Shown here piece by piece: positions 26,869 through 34,239 of a stretch of 64,000 nt of DNA. How positions within the stretch are numbered: position 1 is the stretch's first letter; every line of letters starts with the position of its first letter. This stretch comes from DATGPD01 sp041398565. Lineage in GTDB: Bacteria > Planctomycetota > UBA1135 > UBA2386. The position numbers were made by a program, and so were the translations under genes. The DNA is taken from positions 1,240,001 to 1,304,000 of the forward strand of contig JAWKUN010000002.1 in assembly GCA_041398565.1 (NCBI GenBank), read 5' to 3'. Below the pieces are notes generated by a model, which was not told the DNA's origin, searched no databases, and was given only the letters and a program-made list of their open reading frames with translations.

Positions 26869-27055
26869 ATGAGAGACCTCGCGAAGAACGACGATCACCC
26901 GCATCCAGAGACGCACTCGAAGCAGGCCCCGGGGGCCCCGCGGCCCGGTCGAGGCTGCCGAGCGTGACGCGGCGGAGCCGCAGGTCGACCCGCGCCAGGT
27001 CGCAGCGATCGAGGCCATGCTGCGGAAGCAGCGCGAGGCCATGGGGTTCACGTGA
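26869..27055 (+). pseudogene. Possible small acidic protein split by a one-base shift
   Basis: An ATG at 26869 opens MRDLAKNDDHPHPETHSKQ, but the frame runs into a C/G homopolymer block near 26925-26945 and ends soon after. Shifting by one base there continues as VEAAERDAAEPQVDPR and ends MLRKQREAMGFT at 27055, a soluble-protein-like tail. Removing one G from the run would join both halves into about 62 residues. Either a natural frameshift or a sequencing error would explain it. No homologue is recognised and no Shine-Dalgarno is evident. Confidence 0.3.
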
Positions 27056-27067
27056 AGCGACTGCTGA

Positions 27068-27205
27068 GGCTCCAGGTCTGGAGCCCGGTTGCGGAGTGTG
27101 CAACGCCGCGGCGGCAGGCCGCCATAACGGATGCAGGTAGCTCCGCGCTCCGAAGGTTGCCGGCCTTCGGCACGCAGGGGGGACTCGGACGCTCGCGAGG
27201 CGAGC
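27068..27205 (+). other. Cluster of five perfect hairpins upstream of radC
   Basis: Stems: 27068-27075/27078-27085 (8 bp, GGCTCCAG), 27088-27092/27100-27104 (5 bp), 27110-27115/27118-27123 (6 bp), 27150-27156/27164-27170 (7 bp, CCGAAGG) and 27191-27196/27200-27205 (6 bp). They fill most of the gap between the small broken frame and the radC start. Possible roles are a structured leader, a small RNA or a transfer/replication site. Confidence 0.4.
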
Positions 27206-27242
27206 AGCCGGGTTTCCCCTGTTCTGCTGAAGGAGCAATTTG

Positions 27243-27716
27243 TTGAAGCACCCTTCTCCGTGGGAGGAGCCCCGCATCCATCTGGTCGACGTTCGGCTGG
27301 TCCACGAGACCGAAGCGCAGTACCGCGTGCGGCAGGCTGCCGATGTTGCGCGCTTGCTGCACGAGCTCGTGGGCAAGGCCGACCGCGAGCACTTCGTGGC
27401 GGTCTATCTCGACGCTCGGCACCGCGTGACGCACGTGCACACGGTGTCGGTCGGCCACCTGGTCGGCTCGCTCGTTCATCCGCGCGAGGTGTTCAAGGGC
27501 GCGCTGCTCGCGAACGCTGCGGCGATGGTCGTGGGGCACAACCATCCGTCGGGTGATGTGCAACCGTCGCCCGAGGATCTGCGGATCCACGAACGGTTGC
27601 AGGAGGCCGGCGAGCTGCTCGGCATCGAGCTGCTCGACGCGGTCGTCGTCGGGCCCGGGCGGAAGTTCTTCTCCCAGGCCGAGGGCGTCGTACGCGAGCT
27701 TCCCGCCGAAGGTTGA
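27243..27716 (+). CDS. radC: RadC-like JAB-domain protein
   Basis: 157 residues. The RadC/JAB metalloprotein signature is complete: VVGHNHPSGDVQPSPED, with H99, H101 and D112 as metal ligands. Short RadC proteins like this one are common on plasmids and islands; their role is unproven and the old DNA-repair link is weak. Two TTG codons are possible starts (27240 and 27243). AAGGAG at 27230-27235 is correctly spaced (7 nt) only for 27243, so that is chosen. Confidence 0.88.
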   Translation: MKHPSPWEEPRIHLVDVRLVHETEAQYRVRQAADVARLLHELVGKADREHFVAVYLDARHRVTHVHTVSVGHLVGSLVHPREVFKGALLANAAAMVVGHNHPSGDVQPSPEDLRIHERLQEAGELLGIELLDAVVVGPGRKFFSQAEGVVRELPAEG

Positions 27717-27742
27717 TCCGAGTGCGGGAGCTACCTTCCAAT

Positions 27743-29194
27743 TCACCCCGCGCGGGCCGCGAGCACGGGCTCGGCGGGCTGCAGCGTGAGGGCCGCGGCG
27801 CGGATGGTCTCCGCCAAGGCGCCGGCCGCACGCGACGGATCGAGCGTCGCGAAGTTGTAGCCCACGCCACCGTCCTCGAGCACGTCGAACACCCCGGCCC
27901 GGGGCATCCGGAAGAAGTCCAGGTCGCGGCCGCTGGCACGTAGACCGCGTGCGAGTGCGGTACCCGGAAGGACGGTCTGCACGTTGGGGTAGAAGCCCGT
28001 CACCTGCACGCCTGCATCCCGAATCGCGACCGCCAGGTCCAGCGTGCGCCGGACAGTGTCCGCCGTCTCGAGCAGTTCACCCGTCGAAGCCATCACTCCG
28101 AACATCAGGGAGACGCCGGCGCGCACGCCGTGGTCACGCATCCAGCCGAGCCGCTCGAGCGCGAGCTCCGGGTCCACGCCGGGCTTGCCCACTGCCCTGA
28201 GCAGGTCCGGGGATGCGCTCTCAAGTCCTGTGTAGAGGTAGGTGCAGCCGTGCGTGGCGAGTTCCTCGACCGTGCTCCGGGTGAGAGCCCGAAGGTAGAC
28301 CTGGGCACCCCATTCGACGCCGAGCTCCCGGAGCAACGGAAGCAGTCGTTCTCGCGCGACCCTGCCGCGGGGGAAGATGCTGTCCTGGAAGTAGATCGCG
28401 GCGTTGGGATGGGCCGCGTGCAGGCGCTCGATCCACGAGAACTCGCTGCTCACCAGCGTGCCGCCGCCGCGGATGGCCTCGGCGCAAAACGTGCACCGGC
28501 CGTAGGGGCAGCCCCGGGAGACCATGATCGGCAGGGTCGTCGGCGCGTCGAAGATCGAGAACGACGGTAGGCGGTCCGGGAGAACTCGGGGCGCGAGGTC
28601 GTTCGCACTCAGCGGTCCGAAGTCCAACGTCCGCGTGGTCCCCGGCTGCCAGGCTCGGCAGCTGACTGTGCACTTGCCCGCCGGCAGCCGGGTTCTGCTG
28701 AGGAGCGTGCCCAGGCGTTCGAGGAAGCGCTCCGGCGTCTCGCCGCGGGCGAGGAACTCACGCAGGACCAAGTCGAGCGCGAACTCTGCCGTGCCTCCGA
28801 TGGACAGGTCCACGTCGTGGAGCCGGGCCGCGATCGGCTCCTCACAGTCGTCCTCGTGCGGACCGCCGGCGACGACCAGCACTCCGGGGGCGCGGGCCTT
28901 CACCGCGGCCGCGATGCGCCGCGTCTCCTCGATTGCGGCGGTCGAGGTCGAGATGCACACGACCCGTACACTGCCCCGGCGCAGGAGCTCGGTGAGTTCG
29001 CCGTAGAACGCGGGGCTCGCAGACACCGGGTCCAGGTAGCCGATCGACTCGGCGCCGCCCTCCCGGGACACGGCGAACGGGGCGATCGCGGCCAGCATGC
29101 TGCTGGGAACGCCGCGGAACTTCATGTCGCCCGGGTAGGGCGCGTGGACGAGCAGAACCGTCGTCGAGAGGCCGGCTTGGGTGAGGATCCGCAT
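27743..29194 (-). CDS. B12-binding-type radical SAM protein
   Basis: 483 residues from the ATG at 29194. The N-terminal ~150 residues look like a cobalamin-binding Rossmann domain (VLLVHAPYPGDM at the start, later VLVVAGGPHEDD). The radical SAM motif is VSRGCPYGRCTFC, that is C-x4-C-x2-C rather than the usual C-x3-C-x2-C. Downstream segments GLESASPDLL and a GVSLMFG strand fit the partial TIM barrel of this class. Such enzymes often do methyl transfers or ring chemistry; the substrate is unknown and no partner pathway lies nearby. It is divergent from the XRE regulator across an AT-rich gap of 88 bp. Confidence 0.85.
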   Translation of the reverse strand: MRILTQAGLSTTVLLVHAPYPGDMKFRGVPSSMLAAIAPFAVSREGGAESIGYLDPVSASPAFYGELTELLRRGSVRVVCISTSTAAIEETRRIAAAVKARAPGVLVVAGGPHEDDCEEPIAARLHDVDLSIGGTAEFALDLVLREFLARGETPERFLERLGTLLSRTRLPAGKCTVSCRAWQPGTTRTLDFGPLSANDLAPRVLPDRLPSFSIFDAPTTLPIMVSRGCPYGRCTFCAEAIRGGGTLVSSEFSWIERLHAAHPNAAIYFQDSIFPRGRVARERLLPLLRELGVEWGAQVYLRALTRSTVEELATHGCTYLYTGLESASPDLLRAVGKPGVDPELALERLGWMRDHGVRAGVSLMFGVMASTGELLETADTVRRTLDLAVAIRDAGVQVTGFYPNVQTVLPGTALARGLRASGRDLDFFRMPRAGVFDVLEDGGVGYNFATLDPSRAAGALAETIRAAALTLQPAEPVLAARAG

Positions 29195-29282
29195 GGTGGG
29201 TCGAGCTCCGGCCGGCCACAGTAATCTAATTTGGGTTATTCTGTTTTGGAATCTACGCTTCCGGGATCGCCCCGGAGGCCGC

Positions 29283-29531
29283 ATGCGCAAGTCCTTGATG
29301 TCGGATGACTACGGCAAGCTCGTCGAGATGCTGCGGGCCTTGCGCGAGGACGCCGAGGTGACCCAGGTGGAGCTGGCGGAGTTGCTGGATGAGGCGCAGT
29401 CGTTCGTCAGCAAGTGCGAACGCGGCGAGCGTCGGCTCGACGTGCTCGAGCTGCGCCACTGGTGCCGGGCGCTGAAGGTGGACTTCGTGAAGTTCGTTCA
29501 GCAGGTCGACAAGCGCCTCGGGCGACGCTGA
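29283..29531 (+). CDS. XRE-family helix-turn-helix regulator
   Basis: 82 residues from the ATG at 29283 with GGAGG 5 nt upstream. It is a bare HTH_3 domain: LRALREDAEVTQVELAELL, then AQSFVSKCERGERRLDVLEL. Such small proteins bind operators as dimers. The 88-bp AT-rich gap to the divergent radical SAM gene holds two copies of AATCTA and is the obvious operator region. The 3' end overlaps the convergent membrane-protein gene by 34 nt. Confidence 0.9.
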   Translation: MRKSLMSDDYGKLVEMLRALREDAEVTQVELAELLDEAQSFVSKCERGERRLDVLELRHWCRALKVDFVKFVQQVDKRLGRR

Positions 29532-30256
29532 CGCTCGACGGCTGCGTCCCCGAGCTCGAGGAGCAGGTGCTCGGCGACGACAGGGTCGGCCTTCAGCCAG
29601 AGCGCCTCGTACATCTCGAGGAACGCCCGGCTGACCTCGCCGCGGTTCAGCACGAGCAGATGGCGGAAGATGAGTCGTTCGGCGTAGGGTTCGGTGTCGG
29701 TGACGTGGAAGCCGGGGACGGCGACGAGGACGACCCGTTCGTCCACGACCGCGAAGCTGAACGGCATGACGGAGGCGGCGGTCGATGCGATGGCCCGCTG
29801 GCGCAGCCCGTCGTGGCTGCCGAACTCGGCGATCCAGCGATACCCCTCGGCATCGTGGTCGGGTCGGAGCAGGATGATCCTCCGAATCTGGACCCCGCGC
29901 TCGAGGAGCGACGCGTAGAGCCCTTGCAGCTCCGGGCTCGGCACATCGTCGTCGACGTGCATCAGCAGCAGGCTCTGCTCGGCACCGCGGAAGACGTCGA
30001 GGTAGCCGGAACCGGCGACACCGCCGTTCGCGAGGAACGTGAGTTCACGGGGGCGGCTGCCAGCTTGGGCCAAGAGAGCAGCAAAGTAGGTGAGGGCCAA
30101 GTAGACCGCACAGCCGACCGCGACGGTGTCACCGGCGATGCCGGCGTAGTGGGCGAGCGCTGCTCCGAGCGATCCGGCCCCGAGGACGAGTCCGACTTCG
30201 GACGCGTTGAGCGGGAGCCATGGATGGTGGATCAGGTTTAGAACAACGTTCGCCAT
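29498..30256 (-). CDS. Membrane protein with a cytoplasmic domain, function unknown
   Basis: 252 residues. Two hydrophobic segments lie near residues 18-42 and 44-64. A soluble region follows with a Rossmann-like or PLD-like rhythm: SLLLMHVDDDVPSPEL, GVQIRRIILLRPD, then SFAVVDERVVLVAVPGF. The layout recalls degenerate phospholipase-D-like domains of defence and plasmid proteins, but the HxK motif is absent and I do not assign it. It overlaps the DUF2726 gene by 128 nt. Confidence 0.6.
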   Translation of the reverse strand: MANVVLNLIHHPWLPLNASEVGLVLGAGSLGAALAHYAGIAGDTVAVGCAVYLALTYFAALLAQAGSRPRELTFLANGGVAGSGYLDVFRGAEQSLLLMHVDDDVPSPELQGLYASLLERGVQIRRIILLRPDHDAEGYRWIAEFGSHDGLRQRAIASTAASVMPFSFAVVDERVVLVAVPGFHVTDTEPYAERLIFRHLLVLNRGEVSRAFLEMYEALWLKADPVVAEHLLLELGDAAVERQRRPRRLSTC

Positions 30257-30722
30257 CCTTGATCTGTCTCACGGATCGGCATCGGTAGTCAAGTCGAGCT
30301 GACTCGTCGCCCTGGATCGCCTCGAGCACGGCCTGGCGGAGCTTCGATCGGTCATAGCGACGGCGGACACGAAACCGGATCAGGGGCAGTCCGGCGCGGG
30401 CGCACGCGGTCTCGAGGAAGCGGTCGCGGACCCGGCGATCGCGACGATCGTGGGTCTTGTCGTCGAGCTCGATGGCCGCGGCGGCGAAGCTCGTGCCGGG
30501 TTCGACGAGCACGAAGTCGAACTCCTTCTGGCTGACGCGACGGCCCCAGGTTTCCCACTCCGCGGCATCGCACCGTAGCAGCGCTGCGACGCGGACCTTG
30601 AACATGACGACGAACTCGTCACCGACGGCACGTTGCAACTCACGGCAGAAGCGGAACTCGCCCGCCGAGCAGAGGAACCGCTGGCGGTAGTAGGGTGTCT
30701 CGGGCTCCTGCCGTCGTTTCAC
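30129..30722 (-). CDS. DUF2726 domain protein (nuclease-like fold)
   Basis: 197 residues. GTG start overlaps the previous stop (GTGA) with GGAGG 5 nt upstream, so it is translationally coupled to the gene at 30719-31393. Residues ~15-140 match DUF2726: an FRFCRELQRAV helix, VRVAALLR, KEFDFVLVEP, AAIELDDKTHDRRDRRVRD and GLPLIRFRV. The D...E-D-K pattern is that of a PD-(D/E)XK-like fold. The last ~50 residues overlap the start of the next gene in another frame and may not be conserved. DUF2726 genes are common on mobile elements; no biochemical role is known to me. Confidence 0.8.
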   Translation of the reverse strand: MKRRQEPETPYYRQRFLCSAGEFRFCRELQRAVGDEFVVMFKVRVAALLRCDAAEWETWGRRVSQKEFDFVLVEPGTSFAAAAIELDDKTHDRRDRRVRDRFLETACARAGLPLIRFRVRRRYDRSKLRQAVLEAIQGDESARLDYRCRSVRQIKDGERCSKPDPPSMAPAQRVRSRTRPRGRIARSSARPLRRHRR

Positions 30723-31393
30723 GCGGCCTCCTGCGCGAGATCGACGGGGCGGTCTCGATCGCCGAACGGCCGGACGATGCGCCGGCGGAAGTCGAAACAC
30801 GGTGTCTCGAGCTGGGGGAGTCCGGCGACCTTCCGGTCTCGGTTCACCGCACGGAGAATGGCCAGGAGCTGCCGGCGGATCGGCGCGTACGGCTCGAACG
30901 GAACCGCGCGCAGCGCAGCTGCGAGTTCGGCAGCGGAGCGCCGCTTGGCGATGTCGAGGAAGTGGGCCTTCAGGTCGCGGTAGCGCTCGGGGTGGATGCG
31001 CACCGAGGCATGCCACCGGCGGTCGGCGCCGCGGTGGTAGCCGATCGAGTAGCCGGCGAAGCCGATCGGCGTCTCCCGGATGTTCCGGATCTGCTGCGAG
31101 CTGTGTTCGTCGAAGAACCGGTGCTCGCCGCGAGGCCCCGTCGCGCACAGCACGAAGAAGCCCCGGTAGCGCAGGTACTGCGCGTTGGCCAGGCCGGCCC
31201 GCTTCCGGCGTGCGCGCAGGAAGCGCGACACGTCGAGCTCGTAGCGCTCGACGAGCTGCGCGTCGATCCGGCCGGCGTCCTTGTGCGCCGGGATCTCGCC
31301 GACCACGTAGTAGTGGTAGCCGTGCCGGACGTAGCAGCACGCGAGCTGCTGCACGAACCCGGCGACGCTGCCCGCCTCGCATCGGTAGGCCAT
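30719..31393 (-). CDS. Conserved mobile-element protein of unknown function
   Basis: 224 residues from the ATG at 31393; GAGGAG lies about 11 nt upstream. The opening MAYRCEAGSVAGFVQQLA and the segment ARRKRAGLANAQYLRYRGFF belong to a family I recall as unnamed proteins on accessory DNA of planctomycete-like genomes. Residues ~105-150 look like a small beta domain, and ~160-205 contain VPFEPYAPIRRQLLAILRAVN. No catalytic motif is evident. It lies directly downstream of the structured RNA region on the same strand. Confidence 0.7.
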   Translation of the reverse strand: MAYRCEAGSVAGFVQQLACCYVRHGYHYYVVGEIPAHKDAGRIDAQLVERYELDVSRFLRARRKRAGLANAQYLRYRGFFVLCATGPRGEHRFFDEHSSQQIRNIRETPIGFAGYSIGYHRGADRRWHASVRIHPERYRDLKAHFLDIAKRRSAAELAAALRAVPFEPYAPIRRQLLAILRAVNRDRKVAGLPQLETPCFDFRRRIVRPFGDRDRPVDLAQEAA

Positions 31394-31426
31394 GTCGTTT
31401 CACTCCTCGGTTCGAAAGCTGATGTT

Positions 31427-32871
31427 GGAGCGTTCTGGGCACGCTCCGGGCCGCTGGAACCCTCTGCCAGCGGCCGTCGCAAGTCCTTCGTCGCGAACCT
31501 CCTTTCGCAATAGTGCACCCGCACAACCACATTCCAGATCGCGCACCCTGCAGGGTGCACCAATTCATGATGGTTGCGCGCAACCTCGACGCGACGGCCG
31601 CCAGACGAACCTCTGGCGTCGTTTCGCCATTCTGTCGCCGAAGGGGGCGGCGCCTCCCGGCGCACTTCCCTACCCCCTTCAGCCACAGCCGTGCTTCCCA
31701 GTAACCGTCACCTCGAGTGACGTGACATGCTCGTCGCTGCTTTCGTCGTCGCGTTTGCAGTTCGGGGCCACCGACCTGCGCGAACACGGGTCCTGACTGC
31801 CTTGCCAGGAAGGAGTCGCACGAAGACTCCTCCGAGGTCCTTCGACCTCGCCACCGCTCGGGCTCCCGCCCGACTCTCTACTTGCAGCACGCTCCCGGAC
31901 TCGAGCGTTTGAACCACCTGGCTGACGGCCAGGCACCGGGCACCACCCCGGCGGCTCGAGTCCTTCCCCGATTAGTGGATCTCGTCGAAGTGTGGGTCAC
32001 GTCGCTAGCGGGGTTTAACCCCGCGGCACGCGCCCGTGTCGCTTCGCCTCCCGGCGTCGCGTCACTTTCCCCGGAGCTCGGCTCCAGGATTTCAGGCGGC
32101 AGAATGCAGAAGCTCCGCCTTACCGATTCGGACGGGTGCGTTCACTGTTCGGCACCGTCTCCCACACTTCTCACCAGCAAGCCCTTGCGGGCCTTTCACC
32201 GTTGAACTGTTCACGGCCGGAGGACTTCCCTCCGGCCCCGAGGTTGTCATCCCCCGGTCGGTCTGCCTCGCGGCAGCCGAGCTCCCGGCGCTGGCACGCG
32301 TTGAGCGGACCTGGTCGGCGTCGAGGACGCCGCAGGCCCGAACCCCGCCGGCGGATTTGGCAGCGCGCCGTCGTCCCTGCTTGCGCGTTGGATGCTCGCC
32401 ACGGCGGGCGAGCGATGCGCTCGAGTGGATGCTCGAGCGGGGCAAGCAGGCGACGGCGCGGCATGGTCTGCCTCACCGACTTCGCGATCCACGGCCGCAC
32501 GGAGTTGCACCGTGCGGTCTGTCTCGGTCGTCCCGCCTCCGGCTACCGGGTCGGGCACGCATGGGATCGAATGAACGGATTGACGTGGAACTGCTCGGGT
32601 GGAGGGCACCGTGCCCACCGGAACCGACCCGAGAGCGCGACTTACCTCCTGTGTGACCGAACGTCTCTGTTCGACGCTTTACTCGTTCAAGCCTCCCTCG
32701 CTCTGGGCAAGCGCCTCTCGACGCACCCAGCGCTACGAGCCAGCACCTCGGCAGGCGGTGAACCCTGCCCCCTTAGCCTGGTGGCGAACCAGGTTTACCG
32801 GGCGGCGCTGCGTCACTCGGTGTGACGCCAGGCTGTGTTTCAAGCTCTGACGATCGCGGCCTTTCGGCCGT
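31427..32871 (-). ncRNA. Candidate giant ornate non-coding RNA, about 1.45 kb
   Basis: No convincing gene on either strand, but dense perfect helices. Largest: 32364-32373 pairs with 32451-32460 (10 bp), then a 2-nt bulge, then 32376-32384 with 32442-32450 (9 bp), closing over hairpins 32394-32400/32407-32413 and 32418-32425/32432-32439. Others: 32215-32223/32229-32237 (9 bp), 32495-32502/32510-32517 (8 bp), 32316-32322/32326-32332, 32008-32013/32019-32024, 31917-31922/31928-31933, 31833-31839/31844-31850, 31449-31457/31467-31475 (9 bp) and 31427-31433/31441-31447. Read on the minus strand, six hairpins have GNRA loops: GAAA at 32857-32870, GCGA at 32263-32276, GCAA at 32181-32192, GGGA at 32045-32056, 31859-31872 and 31650-31663. 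The plus-strand versions of these loops are not GNRA, so the minus strand is the RNA. Size and context recall GOLLD, ROOL or OLE, but I do not recognise any of them here. Confidence 0.78.
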
Positions 32872-32877
32872 GGGTCG

Positions 32878-32907
32878 AGAGTAGCACGATGTTCGAGTGG
32901 AAGTAAA
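32878..32907 (-). promoter_or_regulatory. Putative promoter of the large RNA
   Basis: Reading leftward: -35 TTTACT (32907-32902), an 18-nt spacer, -10 TACTCT (32883-32878). The start site would fall near 32871, just before the GAAA hairpin at 32857-32870, so that hairpin would form the very 5' end of the RNA. The par-type palindrome at 32940-32954 lies 33-47 bp upstream of the -35. Confidence 0.45.
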
Positions 32908-32930
32908 ACGCCGTCGCGGAGGGGGCGGGT

Positions 32931-32981
32931 GCAGTCGATGCAGTCGTTGACTGCGACGAGTGCGATGAGGTCATCGACTGC
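32931..32981. promoter_or_regulatory. Partition-type operator/centromere candidate downstream of parA-rhh
   Basis: GCAGTC at 32931 and 32940 and GACTGC at 32949 and 32976 form the perfect inverted repeat GCAGTC-GTT-GACTGC (32940-32954) plus two extra half-sites. The same 15-bp design occurs at 34171-34185 before parA. It lies between the end of the small partner gene and the promoter of the large RNA. Confidence 0.55.
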
Positions 32982-33315
32982 GCGGGCCGTCGCGAAGCTC
33001 GACGGGTTGGTCCGGGATGGAGGCTCCGGCAGCGCGGAGCTCGCGCTCGAGCAGGTCGAGTGCGCGATCGAGAGCGACGCCGAGCGTGGCCTCGCGGTGC
33101 TCGTGGAGAGTGAGCGCGAGCGTGAGGCGGCGCGCTTTCTCGCCAACAGGCGTGGGCACGGAGATCGTCGTCCTGGTGGCTCGACTGGGCTTGGTGGCTC
33201 GCGCGTTTGATGTCGCCACGGGCTCGGGACGTCCCAGGCCCGCGACGCCTTCCTGCAGGCTCGCGAGGAGTGATGGTTGGATGCGGTTGCGGTTGGAATC
33301 GGTTCGCCTTGCCAT
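32971..33315 (-). CDS. Small ParB-like/RHH-type partner of ParA
   Basis: 114 residues, start 2 nt after the parA stop. The N-terminal ~55 residues are basic and disordered. The rest (TTISVPTPVGEKARRL, then ATLGVALDRALDLLEREL) fits a beta strand and two helices as in ribbon-helix-helix centromere-binding proteins of type Ib partition loci. In those systems the small protein binds the centromere and represses its own operon. Family assignment rests on size, order and predicted fold, not on strong similarity. Confidence 0.6.
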   Translation of the reverse strand: MARRTDSNRNRIQPSLLASLQEGVAGLGRPEPVATSNARATKPSRATRTTISVPTPVGEKARRLTLALTLHEHREATLGVALDRALDLLERELRAAGASIPDQPVELRDGPRSR

Positions 33316-33317
33316 GG

Positions 33318-34178
33318 CTACGGTCTCCCACCGGCGAGAGCCGAGACTGCATCGACTTCGTCGAGGTCGTTGCAGTCGTCAGCGCGGCCCGGATGCGAGC
33401 TCGGGCGACCGCGCATCCGGATGAGCAGTTCTTCCGCGAGCTGCGCGATCGCCGCGGCTCCCAGCGAGCGCTCGTCGAGCGGGCAGCCAGGTCGCATCGC
33501 GTCCGCGATCGCGGCGGCCTTCGGGACCGACGTGTCGGCGAGCAGAGACCCGAACGAGCTCCGCAGCGCTTCGACCGCGGCTTGGCCGTGCCGGGTCCGC
33601 CGCTCCAGGCGATTCGGAACGACCGCCAGGGGCTCGAGATGCTGGTTCAGCGCTCTCGCCCGTGAGATGGATCGCAGCGCGTTCGGTAAGGACTGCACAG
33701 AGGCGTCCTCGCACGCGGTCGGCACGACCACCCAACGCGCGGCCATCAGCGCGCCGAACGTGAGCGGTCCCAGCGAGGCCGGGGTGTCCACGAGGACCAG
33801 GTCGAACCCGAGTTCGAGAAGCGAGTTGACCGACTGCGCGACCGACGGCACGCCGACCGGGTCGGCGGCGAGGTGCGTCTCGTGGATCGAGAGGGCCTCG
33901 CTGCTCGGAACCATGCAGAGGTTCCGGAACACGCTGTCGACGAGGGCCTCGTCGAGGCGCTGTCCCTCGGTGAGCAGGCGCCCCAGGAGGTCACCCTGTT
34001 CCGCGCTCGGCTCGGCCAGCACGCGCGTGGCGGTCGACTGCGGGTCGAGATCGACCACGCAGACCTTCGCGCCGCTGAGCGCGTAGGCACGTGCCAGCAG
34101 TACGGCGAGAGTCGACTTCCCAACGCCTCCTTTTCGTGCAACTATCGCCATGCAAGCTGTCGACTTCTTCGCAGTCAT
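33318..34178 (-). CDS. parA: ParA-family partition ATPase
   Basis: 286 residues if the ATG at 34178 is used, or 277 from the ATG at 34151. Deviant Walker A KGGVGKST lies near residues 16-23. Walker A' VVDLDPQSTAT and Walker B LVLVDTPASLG follow. There is no N-terminal HTH, which fits the small type Ib class. The ATG at 34178 lies inside the palindrome 34171-34185, so the translation start and the operator overlap. ParA patterns on the nucleoid and, with its partner, positions plasmid copies. A C-terminal ~30-residue tail is low complexity. Confidence 0.92.
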   Translation of the reverse strand: MTAKKSTACMAIVARKGGVGKSTLAVLLARAYALSGAKVCVVDLDPQSTATRVLAEPSAEQGDLLGRLLTEGQRLDEALVDSVFRNLCMVPSSEALSIHETHLAADPVGVPSVAQSVNSLLELGFDLVLVDTPASLGPLTFGALMAARWVVVPTACEDASVQSLPNALRSISRARALNQHLEPLAVVPNRLERRTRHGQAAVEALRSSFGSLLADTSVPKAAAIADAMRPGCPLDERSLGAAAIAQLAEELLIRMRGRPSSHPGRADDCNDLDEVDAVSALAGGRP

Positions 34179-34185
34179 CGACTGC
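34171..34185. promoter_or_regulatory. Partition operator palindrome at the parA start
   Basis: GCAGTC-ATC-GACTGC is a perfect inverted repeat around a 3-bp centre, and it overlaps the first parA ATG. The same arms with a GTT centre recur at 32940-32954. Two matching sites flanking a parA-partner pair fit autoregulation or a centromere. Confidence 0.6.
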
Positions 34186-34239
34186 AGACTTGCACGGCAG
34201 CGGGGGAATCGTCAATCCATGATCTGAGGGGAGGGAACC

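Noticed and set aside
31427..31475. Rho-independent terminator
   Set aside because: Two strong hairpins are present but no T-tract follows on the minus strand; they are described as the 3' end of the candidate RNA instead.
32136..32825. Open frame of about 229 codons across the structured RNA region
   Set aside because: Composition is rich in Arg/Ser/Pro without domain features, and the perfect helices and GNRA loops explain the sequence better.
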